Source: Alistipes montrealensis
GTDB lineage: Bacteria > Bacteroidota > Bacteroidia > Bacteroidales > Rikenellaceae
Reading direction: 5' to 3'
NCBI RefSeq assembly: GCF_018362775.1
Contig: NZ_JAGYXY010000003.1
Location: 62,001 to 126,000, forward strand
DNA length: 64,000 nt
The notes below the pieces were generated by a model. That model was given only the letters and a program-made list of their open reading frames with translations. It was not told the origin of the DNA and ran no database searches. Within the stretch, counting starts at the first letter, position 1; each line of letters begins with the position of its first letter. This document shows, piece by piece, positions 9,456 to 17,254 of the stretch. The position numbers were made by a program, and so were the translations under genes.

Positions 9456-9491
9456 TATATTTGTCCGGGAGGCGCGTTTGCGATAGTTTTG
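9456..9491 (+). promoter_or_regulatory. Two overlapping promoters for the 9732 lipoprotein gene
   Basis: TTTG (9460-9463) and TAGTTTTG (9484-9491) are 20 nt apart, an ideal Bacteroidetes promoter. A second -7-like TATATTTG overlaps it at 9456-9463. Either gives a leader of over 230 nt before the ATG at 9732. The leader contains GACATCCGG twice (near 9529 and 9557) but no structure I recognise. The rest of the 499-bp gap is AT-rich and featureless. Confidence 0.5.
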
Positions 9492-9731
9492 CCGACATAT
9501 CATAGTGTAAAACTCAAAAAAAACAGAGACATCCGGCCTGCGTCGCCGAATCAACGGACATCCGGTTGTTTCCTTAGGGGCAAAATGAATTTTACTGTTT
9601 TCGGGCGGTTGTCGCCATGCGTGCCGGTCGGCTCATCTCTTTCATCCTGTTTCAGGGACGGGGTTCTCCGTTATGGCTATGTGTTTTAAACGATTGACAA
9701 ATCAAACTGAATACTCATTAAACTTTAGACC

Positions 9732-11216
9732 ATGAAAAAATTATTTATCTTATTGTTGGTGCTGGCAGGAATTGTCGGTTTCACCACGGCGTGTAGCGAT
9801 GACAACGGACCGGACACGCGTTGGAAACAGATTCCTTCGGAGGAGATTTCGGGCGCCGATCTTTCGCTGACGCTCAACGGTGCTGCTTCCGCACTCGGTT
9901 CGGCGCAGATCGCCGCAAGCAGCGCTGCGGAAGGTGTGCTGACGCTTCGCAACGTGGTGGCCGGTTATGCCGAAGTTGCCGTTCCGGTTGCGCTTTCGAA
10001 ACAGCAGGACGGCTCCTATAACTATTCCGGCAAGGTGAGCCTCGGGGCTCCGTCGGTCACGAGATCGGAACAAACTGTTGCGATTTTCGAAGTCTCGGCA
10101 CAGGGAAACGTTTCGCTCGAAGGAAAAGTTTCTTCGGCAGTGGTTACCTCGCTGACCAAAGCCGGCCAGGGCGACCTGTCGGGTACATGGCCGATGTCGA
10201 AAGATTTTTATACGTTCGATGAAAACGGTTTTCCGGAGAATATGCTGCCCACCACACCGTTCCGGTTAACCTGGTCGGCTCTCGATGCAAAGCAGCCCAA
10301 TGGCGGAAACCTGGCCATCATCGGTACGACGGTATTATCGCATATCCTTTCCGAGGTGCTTTCCAATGTTACGCTGGGTGCAGACGGCAACCTTACGGCC
10401 TTCTACTATCCGGAACTCATCACATCGAAGGTGCGTAACTCGGAGACCGGCGAGTGGATGAATATGTCCGATTACATGGAAGAGATGGGAGCTACCGAGA
10501 TGTTTGACGAGATGACTTACTGGTTCATGCTTAAGATATTGAACGGCTATACGATCGACCCTTACGACCGTCAGTGGCTCTCTTCGCCTAAGAATCTGGT
10601 AACCTGGTACGTCAGCGGCGACAATTTCTACATCATTCCCAATCTTGCGCAGATTCTTGCACAGGTGGCGTCGGACCAGGGCGGTTCGTTCGATCCGCAG
10701 GAAATCCTGACCGCTGTGCAGGGTTTCCGCGAGATGGACGATGAGACGCTCAAACAGACGATTGTCTTGCTGGGGAACGGGCTTCTGAACATGGACCTGA
10801 GCGGTATCGACGTGGCCCTTGTCCGCAACATCTTCGATTGGCTGGAGACGGGCGTACCCCTGAAGTATTCGGTCGAGAATGGCGCACTGAAACTGTATGT
10901 GGATAAGGAGATGGCAAAACCCTATATGGACCTTATCCTGACCTTTATGCCTCTGTTGGATGAAAAGTTCCAGGAGATAGCTGCGGCCGACGAAACGGGT
11001 ATGATGGGCATGGTCTTCCTTCTGCTCGGCTTTGAGAAGTTCACGGACCTCCAGACGATCTGGGCGGACAATACGGACAAGTTCGAACTGGGCCTCTGTT
11101 TCAAGAATGCGGCAAGCCCTGCTTCCCTGAAACGTACCGGTATGAACGCCGCCCGACTGAATCCGGTAAAGTGGACCGATCTCGGGGCCGTGAAGCAGCA
11201 TTTGCGGATAAAGTAA
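9732..11216 (+). CDS. Large lipoprotein, possibly DUF4925-like
   Basis: A 494-residue lipoprotein. The signal peptide ends at a lipobox with Cys21 followed by Ser-Asp-Asp, a surface-export-like acidic start common in Bacteroidetes. The N-terminal third (about 30-160) is rich in beta-strand patterns, and the rest looks mixed alpha/beta with no catalytic motif. It resembles the repeated Bacteroidales lipoproteins grouped as DUF4925, but I cannot confirm that without a search. It is monocistronic, with its own promoter and a strong terminator. Function unknown. Confidence 0.75.
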   Translation: MKKLFILLLVLAGIVGFTTACSDDNGPDTRWKQIPSEEISGADLSLTLNGAASALGSAQIAASSAAEGVLTLRNVVAGYAEVAVPVALSKQQDGSYNYSGKVSLGAPSVTRSEQTVAIFEVSAQGNVSLEGKVSSAVVTSLTKAGQGDLSGTWPMSKDFYTFDENGFPENMLPTTPFRLTWSALDAKQPNGGNLAIIGTTVLSHILSEVLSNVTLGADGNLTAFYYPELITSKVRNSETGEWMNMSDYMEEMGATEMFDEMTYWFMLKILNGYTIDPYDRQWLSSPKNLVTWYVSGDNFYIIPNLAQILAQVASDQGGSFDPQEILTAVQGFREMDDETLKQTIVLLGNGLLNMDLSGIDVALVRNIFDWLETGVPLKYSVENGALKLYVDKEMAKPYMDLILTFMPLLDEKFQEIAAADETGMMGMVFLLLGFEKFTDLQTIWADNTDKFELGLCFKNAASPASLKRTGMNAARLNPVKWTDLGAVKQHLRIK

Positions 11217-11240
11217 CCATTTGTACTAACCCGGTTTTAA

Positions 11241-11277
11241 AAGGGCGTTGCAGAATTTTTCTGCAACGCCCTTTTTT
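11241..11277 (+). terminator. Rho-independent terminator after the 9732 gene
   Basis: A 13-bp perfect stem (11241-11253 with 11261-11273) with an AATTTTT loop and a T6 tail, 25 bp after the stop codon. Confidence 0.9.
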
Positions 11278-11487
11278 CTGAGATTCCTTCCATCCGGCTA
11301 CCGGAGTGATCTGTTGATAATGCAGTTGTTCCAGATAACATATAAGGTCGCAACGATTTCACATTGCTTACAAAATGATGTTTTTATCTGCGCTGAAAAA
11401 ACATTGCAAAAATCATTGAAAAACAAATAATTTCAATAACTTTATCATCGGCAATTATAGCGGTAGTTTTTAGATAATTATCATAAA

Positions 11488-11997
11488 ATGAAAACGAAAA
11501 TTTTGACTTTGACGGCAGCTCTGCTAATGCTGGGCGGGTTTGTCGCATGCAATGACTCGGAAGAGCCCGAATATATCGGCACTCCTCCCGTCACTGCCCC
11601 CGCGGACGTTTCGGCTTTTTTCAAGACCTATCTGCCTTCGAGTTACTATTCGCGCCCCGAACCGGAATTCAATTTCAGCGAAATCGATTCTCGCGACATC
11701 GAATGTTTTGTGATCAACAGCATGGAAGAGTTCGAGGCCGTTGCACCTCCTGCGGTCGAGCTGCCGGTAATCGACTTTGTGAAATACACCCTTATTATCG
11801 GACAGCATTGGATGGGGGATCCCGGATACACTTTCGAGAGGCAGGCTGTAGATTCCGATTCCGATAAGATGATATTGAATTTGGTTTACAAGCGATTGGG
11901 AGGGGCGCATCCGGCGAGTATGACTAATTTTTATTTTTGGGGACTCTACACCAAACTTCCCGAAAAAACGCTTACTGTTAACAAAATCATAATTTAG
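11488..11997 (+). CDS. Small lipoprotein, possible PrcB-like C-terminal domain
   Basis: A 169-residue lipoprotein (lipobox Cys21, then Asn-Asp-Ser). The C-terminal half (about 75-169) alternates strands around an IDF..YTLIIG core, a GxGYxF-like turn and a YFW...LP ending. This is reminiscent of the PrcB/protease-complex C-terminal domain seen in Bacteroidetes lipoproteins, but the match is weak and made by eye. No operon partner. Function unknown. Confidence 0.65.
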   Translation: MKTKILTLTAALLMLGGFVACNDSEEPEYIGTPPVTAPADVSAFFKTYLPSSYYSRPEPEFNFSEIDSRDIECFVINSMEEFEAVAPPAVELPVIDFVKYTLIIGQHWMGDPGYTFERQAVDSDSDKMILNLVYKRLGGAHPASMTNFYFWGLYTKLPEKTLTVNKIII

Positions 11998-12050
11998 ATA
12001 TTCGGATTGACACGAACACTGTTTATAAGGTGGACAAGTGATCATCTATC

Positions 12051-12079
12051 AATCTGCCTGAAGCCTTTTCCAGCAGATT
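12051..12079 (+). terminator. Weak hairpin after the 11488 gene
   Basis: A 7-bp inverted repeat (12051-12057 with 12073-12079) lies 54 bp past the stop codon. It has no T-run, so terminator activity is uncertain. The remaining sequence up to 12479 is AT-rich; I see only a short CGTGTT/AACACG hairpin (12420-12435) and no gene. Confidence 0.3.
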
Positions 12080-12479
12080 AAAGCAAACTCTTATTATTGG
12101 ATTTTTATGTACTCCGAATATTTTATCTCGACAAAGGGATTATCGCTGGATATGGTTTGGTGTACGGTTTTCACGCGTTTCCAGAATATCTATCGCCGCT
12201 TATACTCAATCCATACTGCCTGGCGAAGCGTTACCGGAATCCTGATTTCGCATCCTTACGCAGATGATTTTTGAATACACAAGTCTTAAACGTAGCCATC
12301 TCTTAATTTTTTGAGCCATTTTTGGACAACATTTTGGCGAATAATAACCTATTTTTCGGCCTTTTTCAGAGATCGCACCAGAAAGCACCTGATGATATGA
12401 ACGAGAAAAACATATCCAACGTGTTTTATAACACGCTGAATATGAGGTAAATGTGAAGAAATGCCTGAGATTTCTCTCT

Positions 12480-12493
12480 TGAGCGGAAAACGG
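12480..12493 (+). repeat. Outer direct repeat, left (candidate attL core)
   Basis: TGAGCGGAAAACGG, identical to 20894-20907, where it forms the 3' end of the tRNA-Gly gene. Similarity continues weakly to the right (CGAACC in register with the T-loop), as expected for a remnant of the tRNA end. Confidence 0.6.
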
Positions 12494-12555
12494 AAACCGA
12501 ACCTTGGGTTTCTTTCCGTTATGTATCAATATGTTACGGCGTTCTTTGGTTTTTT

Positions 12556-12569
12556 AGGTCACCGATAAG
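12556..12569 (+). repeat. Inner direct repeat, left
   Basis: AGGTCACCGATAAG, identical to 20761-20774 and in the same orientation. It lies 76 bp inside the outer repeat. It may be the true recombination core of the present element, or the end of a nested insertion. Confidence 0.55.
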
Positions 12570-12652
12570 TAGCTCACCTTTTGCGCCTTGCTGCATTTCT
12601 ATGCGTCAATACAAAGATACACAATCTTTTAGACATAAACAAATCTTTTATT

Positions 12653-13618
12653 CTATCTATTTTGGCGAAGTATTTTATCGTACCCGTCGAAATCCATCAG
12701 GTCGAACGATTCCACCCGCTCCCCCGCTTCCCGCCGGGCGGCTATGATCTCCAACAGTTGCCGGAATTGCCGGAACCGTCTTATCGCGTCGGCTCCCGAC
12801 GGGGTTTCCCGGCCTCCCGCCCACATATCATGCCTTACGGCATAGGCGTATGCGAACACCTTGAGCGAAAGATGATCGTGGCGCGGCGTTTCCCGCAGGC
12901 GGAATATTAGGTCCGTATCGTCTGGGGTCGTCAGGTAATGATACCACCCCGGCGGCGGCTCGGACTGCCATTTACGCACAAAGACCGTCGGCAGATGGTC
13001 CGCCCGGATCACGAAATTATTGCGCCGCAGGTAGGCGACGCTTTGCCGAATCTCCTGATAGGGATCGTAATAAGGGCCTCCGTATATTCGGTACTGCTTC
13101 CGGTCGGCCGGATAATGCAGGCTCGCATAGCCGGGATGGAGCAGTTCGTATTGCACGGGCAGCGGCACGGCCATATCCGTCAGCAGTTCGCGCAGCAGTC
13201 CAACCATCTGCGCCCCGGCATGGTGTTCTTGAAAAACGAGCAGGTCGCAACGCTCGATAAACAGCCGGAACAGCTCCGGAGGCGAAAAACGCTCCGCGCA
13301 CCGCTCCATCACCTCCCGACGATCCGCCGCGTCGATAATCGGGTTGCATTCGGCGGCTTTGCCGTACGAAACGTTTTGCAGATATTCCCGCCATTGTCGG
13401 GCCGTCAGCACGACGGCGACCTCCAACCCGGAGTGCTTCGCCCGTTGTTCCAAAAGGCAGGACGCAACCGACCGCTCGGCTTTGCCCGTCAGGGCAATCA
13501 GCACCCGGACGCGCGACATGGATTTCAGATAGTATGCGGCGAGTTGTTCGAAATACTGCGCCGTGCGGAAACCGCAGCCGCAGCCGTACAGGATACCGAG
13601 GGTAAAGGCTGGTTCCAT
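12653..13618 (-). CDS. Orphan cargo protein of unknown function
   Basis: A protein of about 321 residues if it starts at the ATG at 13618; a longer in-frame ATG at 13663 would lie inside the upstream terminator hairpin and is less likely. I do not recognise a family. There is no signal peptide or membrane helix. The N-terminus (about 5-60) looks like an alternating strand/helix fold with a Gly/Cys-rich turn (YGCGCGFRT), the middle has several His/Tyr-rich stretches, and the C-terminal 60 residues are helical and charged. It sits 20 bp downstream of the terminator-like end of a 610-nt structured RNA candidate on the same strand, so its expression may depend on readthrough. Cargo of the mobile element. 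Confidence 0.6.
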   Translation of the reverse strand: MEPAFTLGILYGCGCGFRTAQYFEQLAAYYLKSMSRVRVLIALTGKAERSVASCLLEQRAKHSGLEVAVVLTARQWREYLQNVSYGKAAECNPIIDAADRREVMERCAERFSPPELFRLFIERCDLLVFQEHHAGAQMVGLLRELLTDMAVPLPVQYELLHPGYASLHYPADRKQYRIYGGPYYDPYQEIRQSVAYLRRNNFVIRADHLPTVFVRKWQSEPPPGWYHYLTTPDDTDLIFRLRETPRHDHLSLKVFAYAYAVRHDMWAGGRETPSGADAIRRFRQFRQLLEIIAARREAGERVESFDLMDFDGYDKILRQNR

Positions 13619-13637
13619 AGTTTGTGGTTGTCGGATT

Positions 13638-13717
13638 AAAAAGCGGATGCGGGGCCGAAACAATCAAGTGACGCAACTTCACAGATTGAAGAATTCGTTT
13701 CGGTCGCCCGCATCCGC
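13638..13717 (-). terminator. Terminator/attenuator before the 12653-13618 gene
   Basis: Stem 13707-13717/13643-13653 (11 bp, GC-rich), continued by 13697-13703/13655-13661 (7 bp), then TTTTT on the minus strand. It ends 20 nt before the ATG of the orphan gene, so it may either end the RNA or attenuate the gene. Confidence 0.65.
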
Positions 13718-14249
13718 AGAAGTAAAAAAGAAAGGACGGCCGGGCACGGGATTACTTGCGTGTTACTACCAGATTTCAGGGCCATGTCCGCCGTCCTTGT
13801 GAAGCCCCCGGCAGACACGGCAATGCCCGCCGGCCAAGGGCCGACGGATGCCAAAAACGCCTCTTTTCGATTGATGTGCCGTGACATAATGCCGGGGTTG
13901 AGATTGTGTGAGTGCGCCCCGGATGGAAATAAAAAAGGGGCGCATTTGCAGCCCCGTTAAGCAGGTCGTGGAAAACCCGAATCAGTAAGCTGTCCTGCGC
14001 CCTTGTCTGCCCCGCCCGTAAAGGGCAGGACATAACAAGGACTGACAACTATTATACCTGATTCAAACCCTCCCGAAAGAGGTTTCCACGTTTGCTTAAC
14101 GGTATAAAGAGTTGTTTACCCTTTATATGTTATGTCCGTCGGCTATGCCGAATCGAGATAATTCCTTGAAGTTTGCATAGTAGTTGCTTGCCAGTTTGTT
14201 CCCGGACGGCCTCTGCCGCCCCTATACAACGAAACTGCTTCAAGGAATC
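13638..14249 (-). ncRNA. Candidate large structured noncoding RNA (about 610 nt)
   Basis: Almost the whole span can pair with itself. Stems: 14238-14248/14161-14171 (11 bp) with inner 14232-14237/14192-14197; a 25-bp imperfect hairpin 14028-14058/14101-14137; 13955-13977/14081-14101 (19 bp) with inner 13979-13985/14058-14064; hairpin 13991-14032; 13913-13920/13937-13944 (8 bp); 13806-13821/13878-13897 (14 bp) enclosing 13831-13843; 13732-13740/13790-13798 (9 bp); and 13643-13661/13697-13717 (18 bp). On the minus strand a perfect -7 box (TATATTTG, 14256-14263) places the start at about 14249, and the last hairpin is followed by T5 at 13642-13638, an intrinsic terminator. Size and complexity are like the large ornate RNAs (OLE, ROOL, GOLLD), but I cannot assign a family. 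Confidence 0.55.
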
Positions 14250-14255
14250 GTGAAA

Positions 14256-14263
14256 CAAATATA
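14256..14263 (-). promoter_or_regulatory. -7 element of the structured RNA
   Basis: TATATTTG on the minus strand, an exact consensus match. It sits 8 nt upstream of the first paired base of the structured region. No TTTG is present at -33, so strength is uncertain. Confidence 0.5.
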
Positions 14264-14330
14264 CGAACAATTTCGAATCTAATACTAACGGGCCGTGTGT
14301 TTTTGGAAAAATCTTGCTAATTTTGTGGGT

Positions 14331-15221
14331 ATGAAGAACTCCATCGACTTTCTGCCCGAACGCAAACAGCGGGATTTACACGAATTGGCCGCACTGATCC
14401 GCGACGAGGTGAAAGATGTCGTTATGATTATCCTATACGGAAGTTATGCGGCGAATACCTATGTCGAACGCGACGAACGGCGCGACTACGGCGTGCGGAC
14501 AATCTACATGAGCGACTACGATCTGCTGGTCGTTACCAAGCGTCGGCTGGGAGAAAGGGAAAGCACGGTAGAGGCCCGCGTTAGGGAGCGGTTTGCAGCC
14601 GGGAAGAACGACGAGAACCTGCCCCGACCCCAGATTATCAACGAAAGCATCTCCAAGCTGAACGACGCCCTGACGATGGGACGTTATTTCTACGTCGAGA
14701 TCGTCGCAAAGGGTATCATGCTCTACGATTCGGGCGAATGTCAGTTAGCAACGCCCGGAGAGTTGGATTATGCCGAGATAAAGAAAATGGCGGAAGAGTA
14801 TTATACAAGCAAATATACTCGCGCTACATATTTCTTTGATGACGCTATTACTAACATCCACAAAAACAGATTTGTCCAAGCATCTTTTTATCTTCACCAA
14901 GCTGCCGAGTATTTTCTAAAAGCTATCCCGTTGGTTTATATTCTTTACGGGTATAAAGAACATGATCTTGAATTTCTGATCGGGAAATGCAAGCCCTATA
15001 CCTTGGAACTGGCAAAAGTATTCCCCTGCGACACGGACGAAGAAAAACGCCTGTTCGACCTGCTGCGCCGCGCCTATCTGGAGGCACGCTACAACGATAA
15101 GTTTGTTGTAACGAAATCCGACATCGACGCCCTTGTCCCCAAGATCGAACTACTCCGTGGGATTGTGGAAAAGGTCTGCGAAGAGCGGATCGCCGAATAT
15201 GGGTGTCTGATGAAAAAATGA
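14331..15221 (+). CDS. Nucleotidyltransferase-HEPN fusion protein
   Basis: A 296-residue protein joining an MNT-type nucleotidyltransferase (about 1-150) to a HEPN domain (about 165-290). The transferase signature is G37-S38 followed by D62-x-D64, with a 23-residue spacer longer than the usual 10; longer insertions here are typical of the Bacteroidetes form. The HEPN helix carries the FYLHQAAEYFLKA pattern. In MNT/HEPN toxin-antitoxin pairs the HEPN protein is an RNase and the MNT partner adds nucleotides to silence it; here both halves are in one chain, so toxin, antitoxin or defence roles are only guesses. I start at 14331, since the extra 12 codons upstream look non-conserved. Cargo of the mobile element. 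Confidence 0.8.
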   Translation: MKNSIDFLPERKQRDLHELAALIRDEVKDVVMIILYGSYAANTYVERDERRDYGVRTIYMSDYDLLVVTKRRLGERESTVEARVRERFAAGKNDENLPRPQIINESISKLNDALTMGRYFYVEIVAKGIMLYDSGECQLATPGELDYAEIKKMAEEYYTSKYTRATYFFDDAITNIHKNRFVQASFYLHQAAEYFLKAIPLVYILYGYKEHDLEFLIGKCKPYTLELAKVFPCDTDEEKRLFDLLRRAYLEARYNDKFVVTKSDIDALVPKIELLRGIVEKVCEERIAEYGCLMKK

Positions 15222-15341
15222 CCTTGCAACAGCCCAAGCAGGTATAGAACCTATTCTATGGTTTTGGATCGTTTTTGCCGCACCATTTGTTGTAGCGAAA
15301 AATTTTATTATATTTGTCTATTCACCATTTTAACATTGATT

Positions 15342-15503
15342 ATGGATTCGGGGTTCAACAGCATCAAGGATATTTTCGACTCGCTGATAGTGGCAGCGAG
15401 TTTAATCCTCTCTTTGATGTCGTTAAAAAAAATGCAATTTATTTTCACTTTCTATAAAAGTGAAAAAACGCAAATTAATGACTATCAATATAATATAAGT
15501 TAA
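15342..15503 (+). CDS. Possible small membrane protein (doubtful)
   Basis: A 53-codon frame with one hydrophobic segment (about residues 12-30) followed by a basic tail. The first 30 codons have composition like real genes, but the end runs into the AT-rich inverted repeat at 15442-15466. It may be a truncated gene or chance. Confidence 0.2.
   Translation: MDSGFNSIKDIFDSLIVAASLILSLMSLKKMQFIFTFYKSEKTQINDYQYNIS
15442..15466. repeat. Inverted repeat, copy 1 (TTTTCACTT...AAGTGAAAA)
   Basis: A 9-bp perfect stem with a 7-nt spacer (TCTATAA), preceded by AATTTA. A near-identical unit with the same stem occurs at 15667-15691. Together they could be iterons, an operator pair or recombination sites. 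Confidence 0.55.
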
Positions 15504-15510
15504 CACAACC

Positions 15511-15550
15511 CTCTTTTCTCCTCTTTTCTCCTCTTTTCTCCTCTTTTCTC
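15511..15550 (+). repeat. Four tandem copies of CTCTTTTCTC
   Basis: Four exact 10-bp copies followed by CTTTTTTC. It is a pyrimidine-only tract of 40 bp in the AT-rich gap between the nucleotidyltransferase-HEPN gene and the relaxase gene. No gene is seen from 15504 to 15833. Confidence 0.9.
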
Positions 15551-15666
15551 CTTTTTTCACCCATTATTGCCAAAATCAAAGGCTATCGCCCAAATTGCAA
15601 AATATTGATTATCAATACTCTATCAATTCCACCTTATTTCAACTTCCTAATAAAAAATCGAATTTA

Positions 15667-15691
15667 TTTTCACTTATTATAAAAGTGAAAA
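15667..15691. repeat. Inverted repeat, copy 2 (TTTTCACTT...AAGTGAAAA)
   Basis: Same 9-bp stem as copy 1 with spacer ATTATAA and the same AATTTA on its left. The two copies are 225 bp apart in the same orientation. Confidence 0.55.
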
Positions 15692-15833
15692 TCGTAAAGT
15701 GCTGAATATCAACAACAAGAGGAAAATAAAGATTTTTATACCTGATTTTCTGCAACAAATCCGAGCGTTTCGATCATTCGGGCGGAAGCACCGAAAGTAG
15801 TAATCCCGCGTGGTTATCCAAAAATAGATTAAG

Positions 15834-17252
15834 CTAAAAATGCCTTCCTCGTTTTCTCGTCGGGTAACTTCTGACCTGCGGCCTCGGTTTCTGTTGCTGT
15901 TCCGATTTGACCTGTGGCTTTGTGTCGGGCTTCACCTCTTGCGGCTGTTGCACGGATAATACGCACTCGGTCAGCATATCTTTCTGTCCGGGCTTTGATT
16001 CCACCCCGAACCGGGATCGGTAAACCGTTCCGTCCTGCTTGCGGAACGCCTTAATCAACCCCTGCTCGGAATACAACTGTTTCTGTTCCTGCACCGTCAG
16101 CCGACAGCCTTTTATCGCCGTAACCAATTCACGGGTAAAGGCTTCATCCCTGCGGCGCAGGGCGATAAGGGTGTATTGCACCCCTCCTGCATTGTCGAAC
16201 CAGTATTCGCGCAGCATATTTGCATCGCTGCGGCGAACGATTATCCGCAGCGTCCGGTTCTCCTGCAATTGCCGCCATTGCGCCTGCGTAAAGCGCGTAC
16301 CGCCGATTTCGACCTGCTGTGGTGCGGAGGGTTTCGGTTCGGCTGAAGCCGGTTGCATCTGCCGCGACTGTTGCAGGCGGGGTGTTTCTTCCCGTTTGAT
16401 CTGCGGCGGTTGCGGTCTTTCGACTTTCCGCGGCTTCGGCGTTGTGTTGCGTTCCTGCTCCCGCTGTCTTTCCCGCATGTATTTGATCTCCTCGTCGGCT
16501 GCTTCCCGTGCCAACGTCTCGACCCGTTCGCGGATCATCTTCGACAATCCGGCATAGCTGAATTTGCGGCCTACCTGCGAACCTTTGAATGTCAGTCCGT
16601 CTTTGGTAAAGGTTACACCCTGAACCGCTTTCTTCGGGTCGTTGCCCCGGTGGATGAACTGCATGCCGATCCCCTGCCGTTTCAGCTTGGCCGACAGGTC
16701 GGCGATCCGGTCGCATTTGGGCAGGATGCGGGTTATGGCGTCGAACACCTCCTGCCGCACCTTGTCCGTTCCGTGGAGCCGTTCAGTCTTTATGTCCCGC
16801 TTGCCGTTGGAGAATGTCAGCCCGTACTGGCGTTTAAGCTGTTTGCAGACTTTGACGTTCCGGCGGCGCTCGTTCTTATCCGCCACAAGTGTCCGGTCGT
16901 ATTTCACCCGGTTGTAGATAATATGCAGGTGGGGATGCTCCGTATCGTTGTGCCGGGCGACGATATACTGCGTATCGGCGATTCCCATGCGTTCCATGTA
17001 GGCAGCCGCCAGTTCCCGCATCCGTTCGTCGGTCAGCTTCGGTGCATCGTCCCGATGGAACGAGAGCGAGATATGCCCCACGACCTTTGCGATCTCCCGG
17101 CGGGCCTTGCGCTGGAAGTTGAAATCGTCGATTATCGACCGGATGCTTTCTGTATCTACCCCGTCGCTGTCCAGCAGGCGGGCTTTCTCTTTCCTGAGGA
17201 CATACTCGACGGCTCCGCCGAACGATTTGCCCGTTACGATCTTTCCTATCAT
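15834..17252 (-). CDS. Relaxase / mobilization nuclease (MobA-like)
   Basis: A 472-residue relaxase that nicks oriT and leads the strand into the recipient. The N-terminal relaxase domain (1-about 250) has the opening MIGKIVTGKSFGGAVEYV and the histidine triad of motif III (RHNDTEHPHLHIIYN, about 105-119), with the catalytic Tyr probably near the N-terminus. Residues about 265-310 are a Pro/Arg/Gln-rich linker, and the C-terminus (about 315-430) is a separate domain like those attached to Bacteroides mobilization proteins. It begins 2 bp after mobC ends, a typical mobC-mobA pair. Confidence 0.9.
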   Translation of the reverse strand: MIGKIVTGKSFGGAVEYVLRKEKARLLDSDGVDTESIRSIIDDFNFQRKARREIAKVVGHISLSFHRDDAPKLTDERMRELAAAYMERMGIADTQYIVARHNDTEHPHLHIIYNRVKYDRTLVADKNERRRNVKVCKQLKRQYGLTFSNGKRDIKTERLHGTDKVRQEVFDAITRILPKCDRIADLSAKLKRQGIGMQFIHRGNDPKKAVQGVTFTKDGLTFKGSQVGRKFSYAGLSKMIRERVETLAREAADEEIKYMRERQREQERNTTPKPRKVERPQPPQIKREETPRLQQSRQMQPASAEPKPSAPQQVEIGGTRFTQAQWRQLQENRTLRIIVRRSDANMLREYWFDNAGGVQYTLIALRRRDEAFTRELVTAIKGCRLTVQEQKQLYSEQGLIKAFRKQDGTVYRSRFGVESKPGQKDMLTECVLSVQQPQEVKPDTKPQVKSEQQQKPRPQVRSYPTRKRGRHF

Positions 17253-17254
17253 TG

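Noticed and set aside
12206..12529. 107-codon minus-strand frame at the element's left edge
   Set aside because: It runs across the direct repeat and junction, has no motif, and is AT-rich by chance composition.
13636..14048. Two minus-strand frames of 83 and 90 codons (13636-13887, 13776-14048)
   Set aside because: They overlap each other and the stems of the structured region, and the paired arms dictate their sequence. I keep the RNA explanation, though a small protein cannot be excluded.
14318..14325. TAATTTTG as promoter of the nucleotidyltransferase-HEPN gene
   Set aside because: It fits the -7 pattern but lies so close to the ATG at 14331 that transcription would start inside the gene.
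15511..15550. Tandem CTCTTTTCTC repeats as a CRISPR array
   Set aside because: Units are 10 bp and directly adjacent, without spacers, and there are no cas genes.
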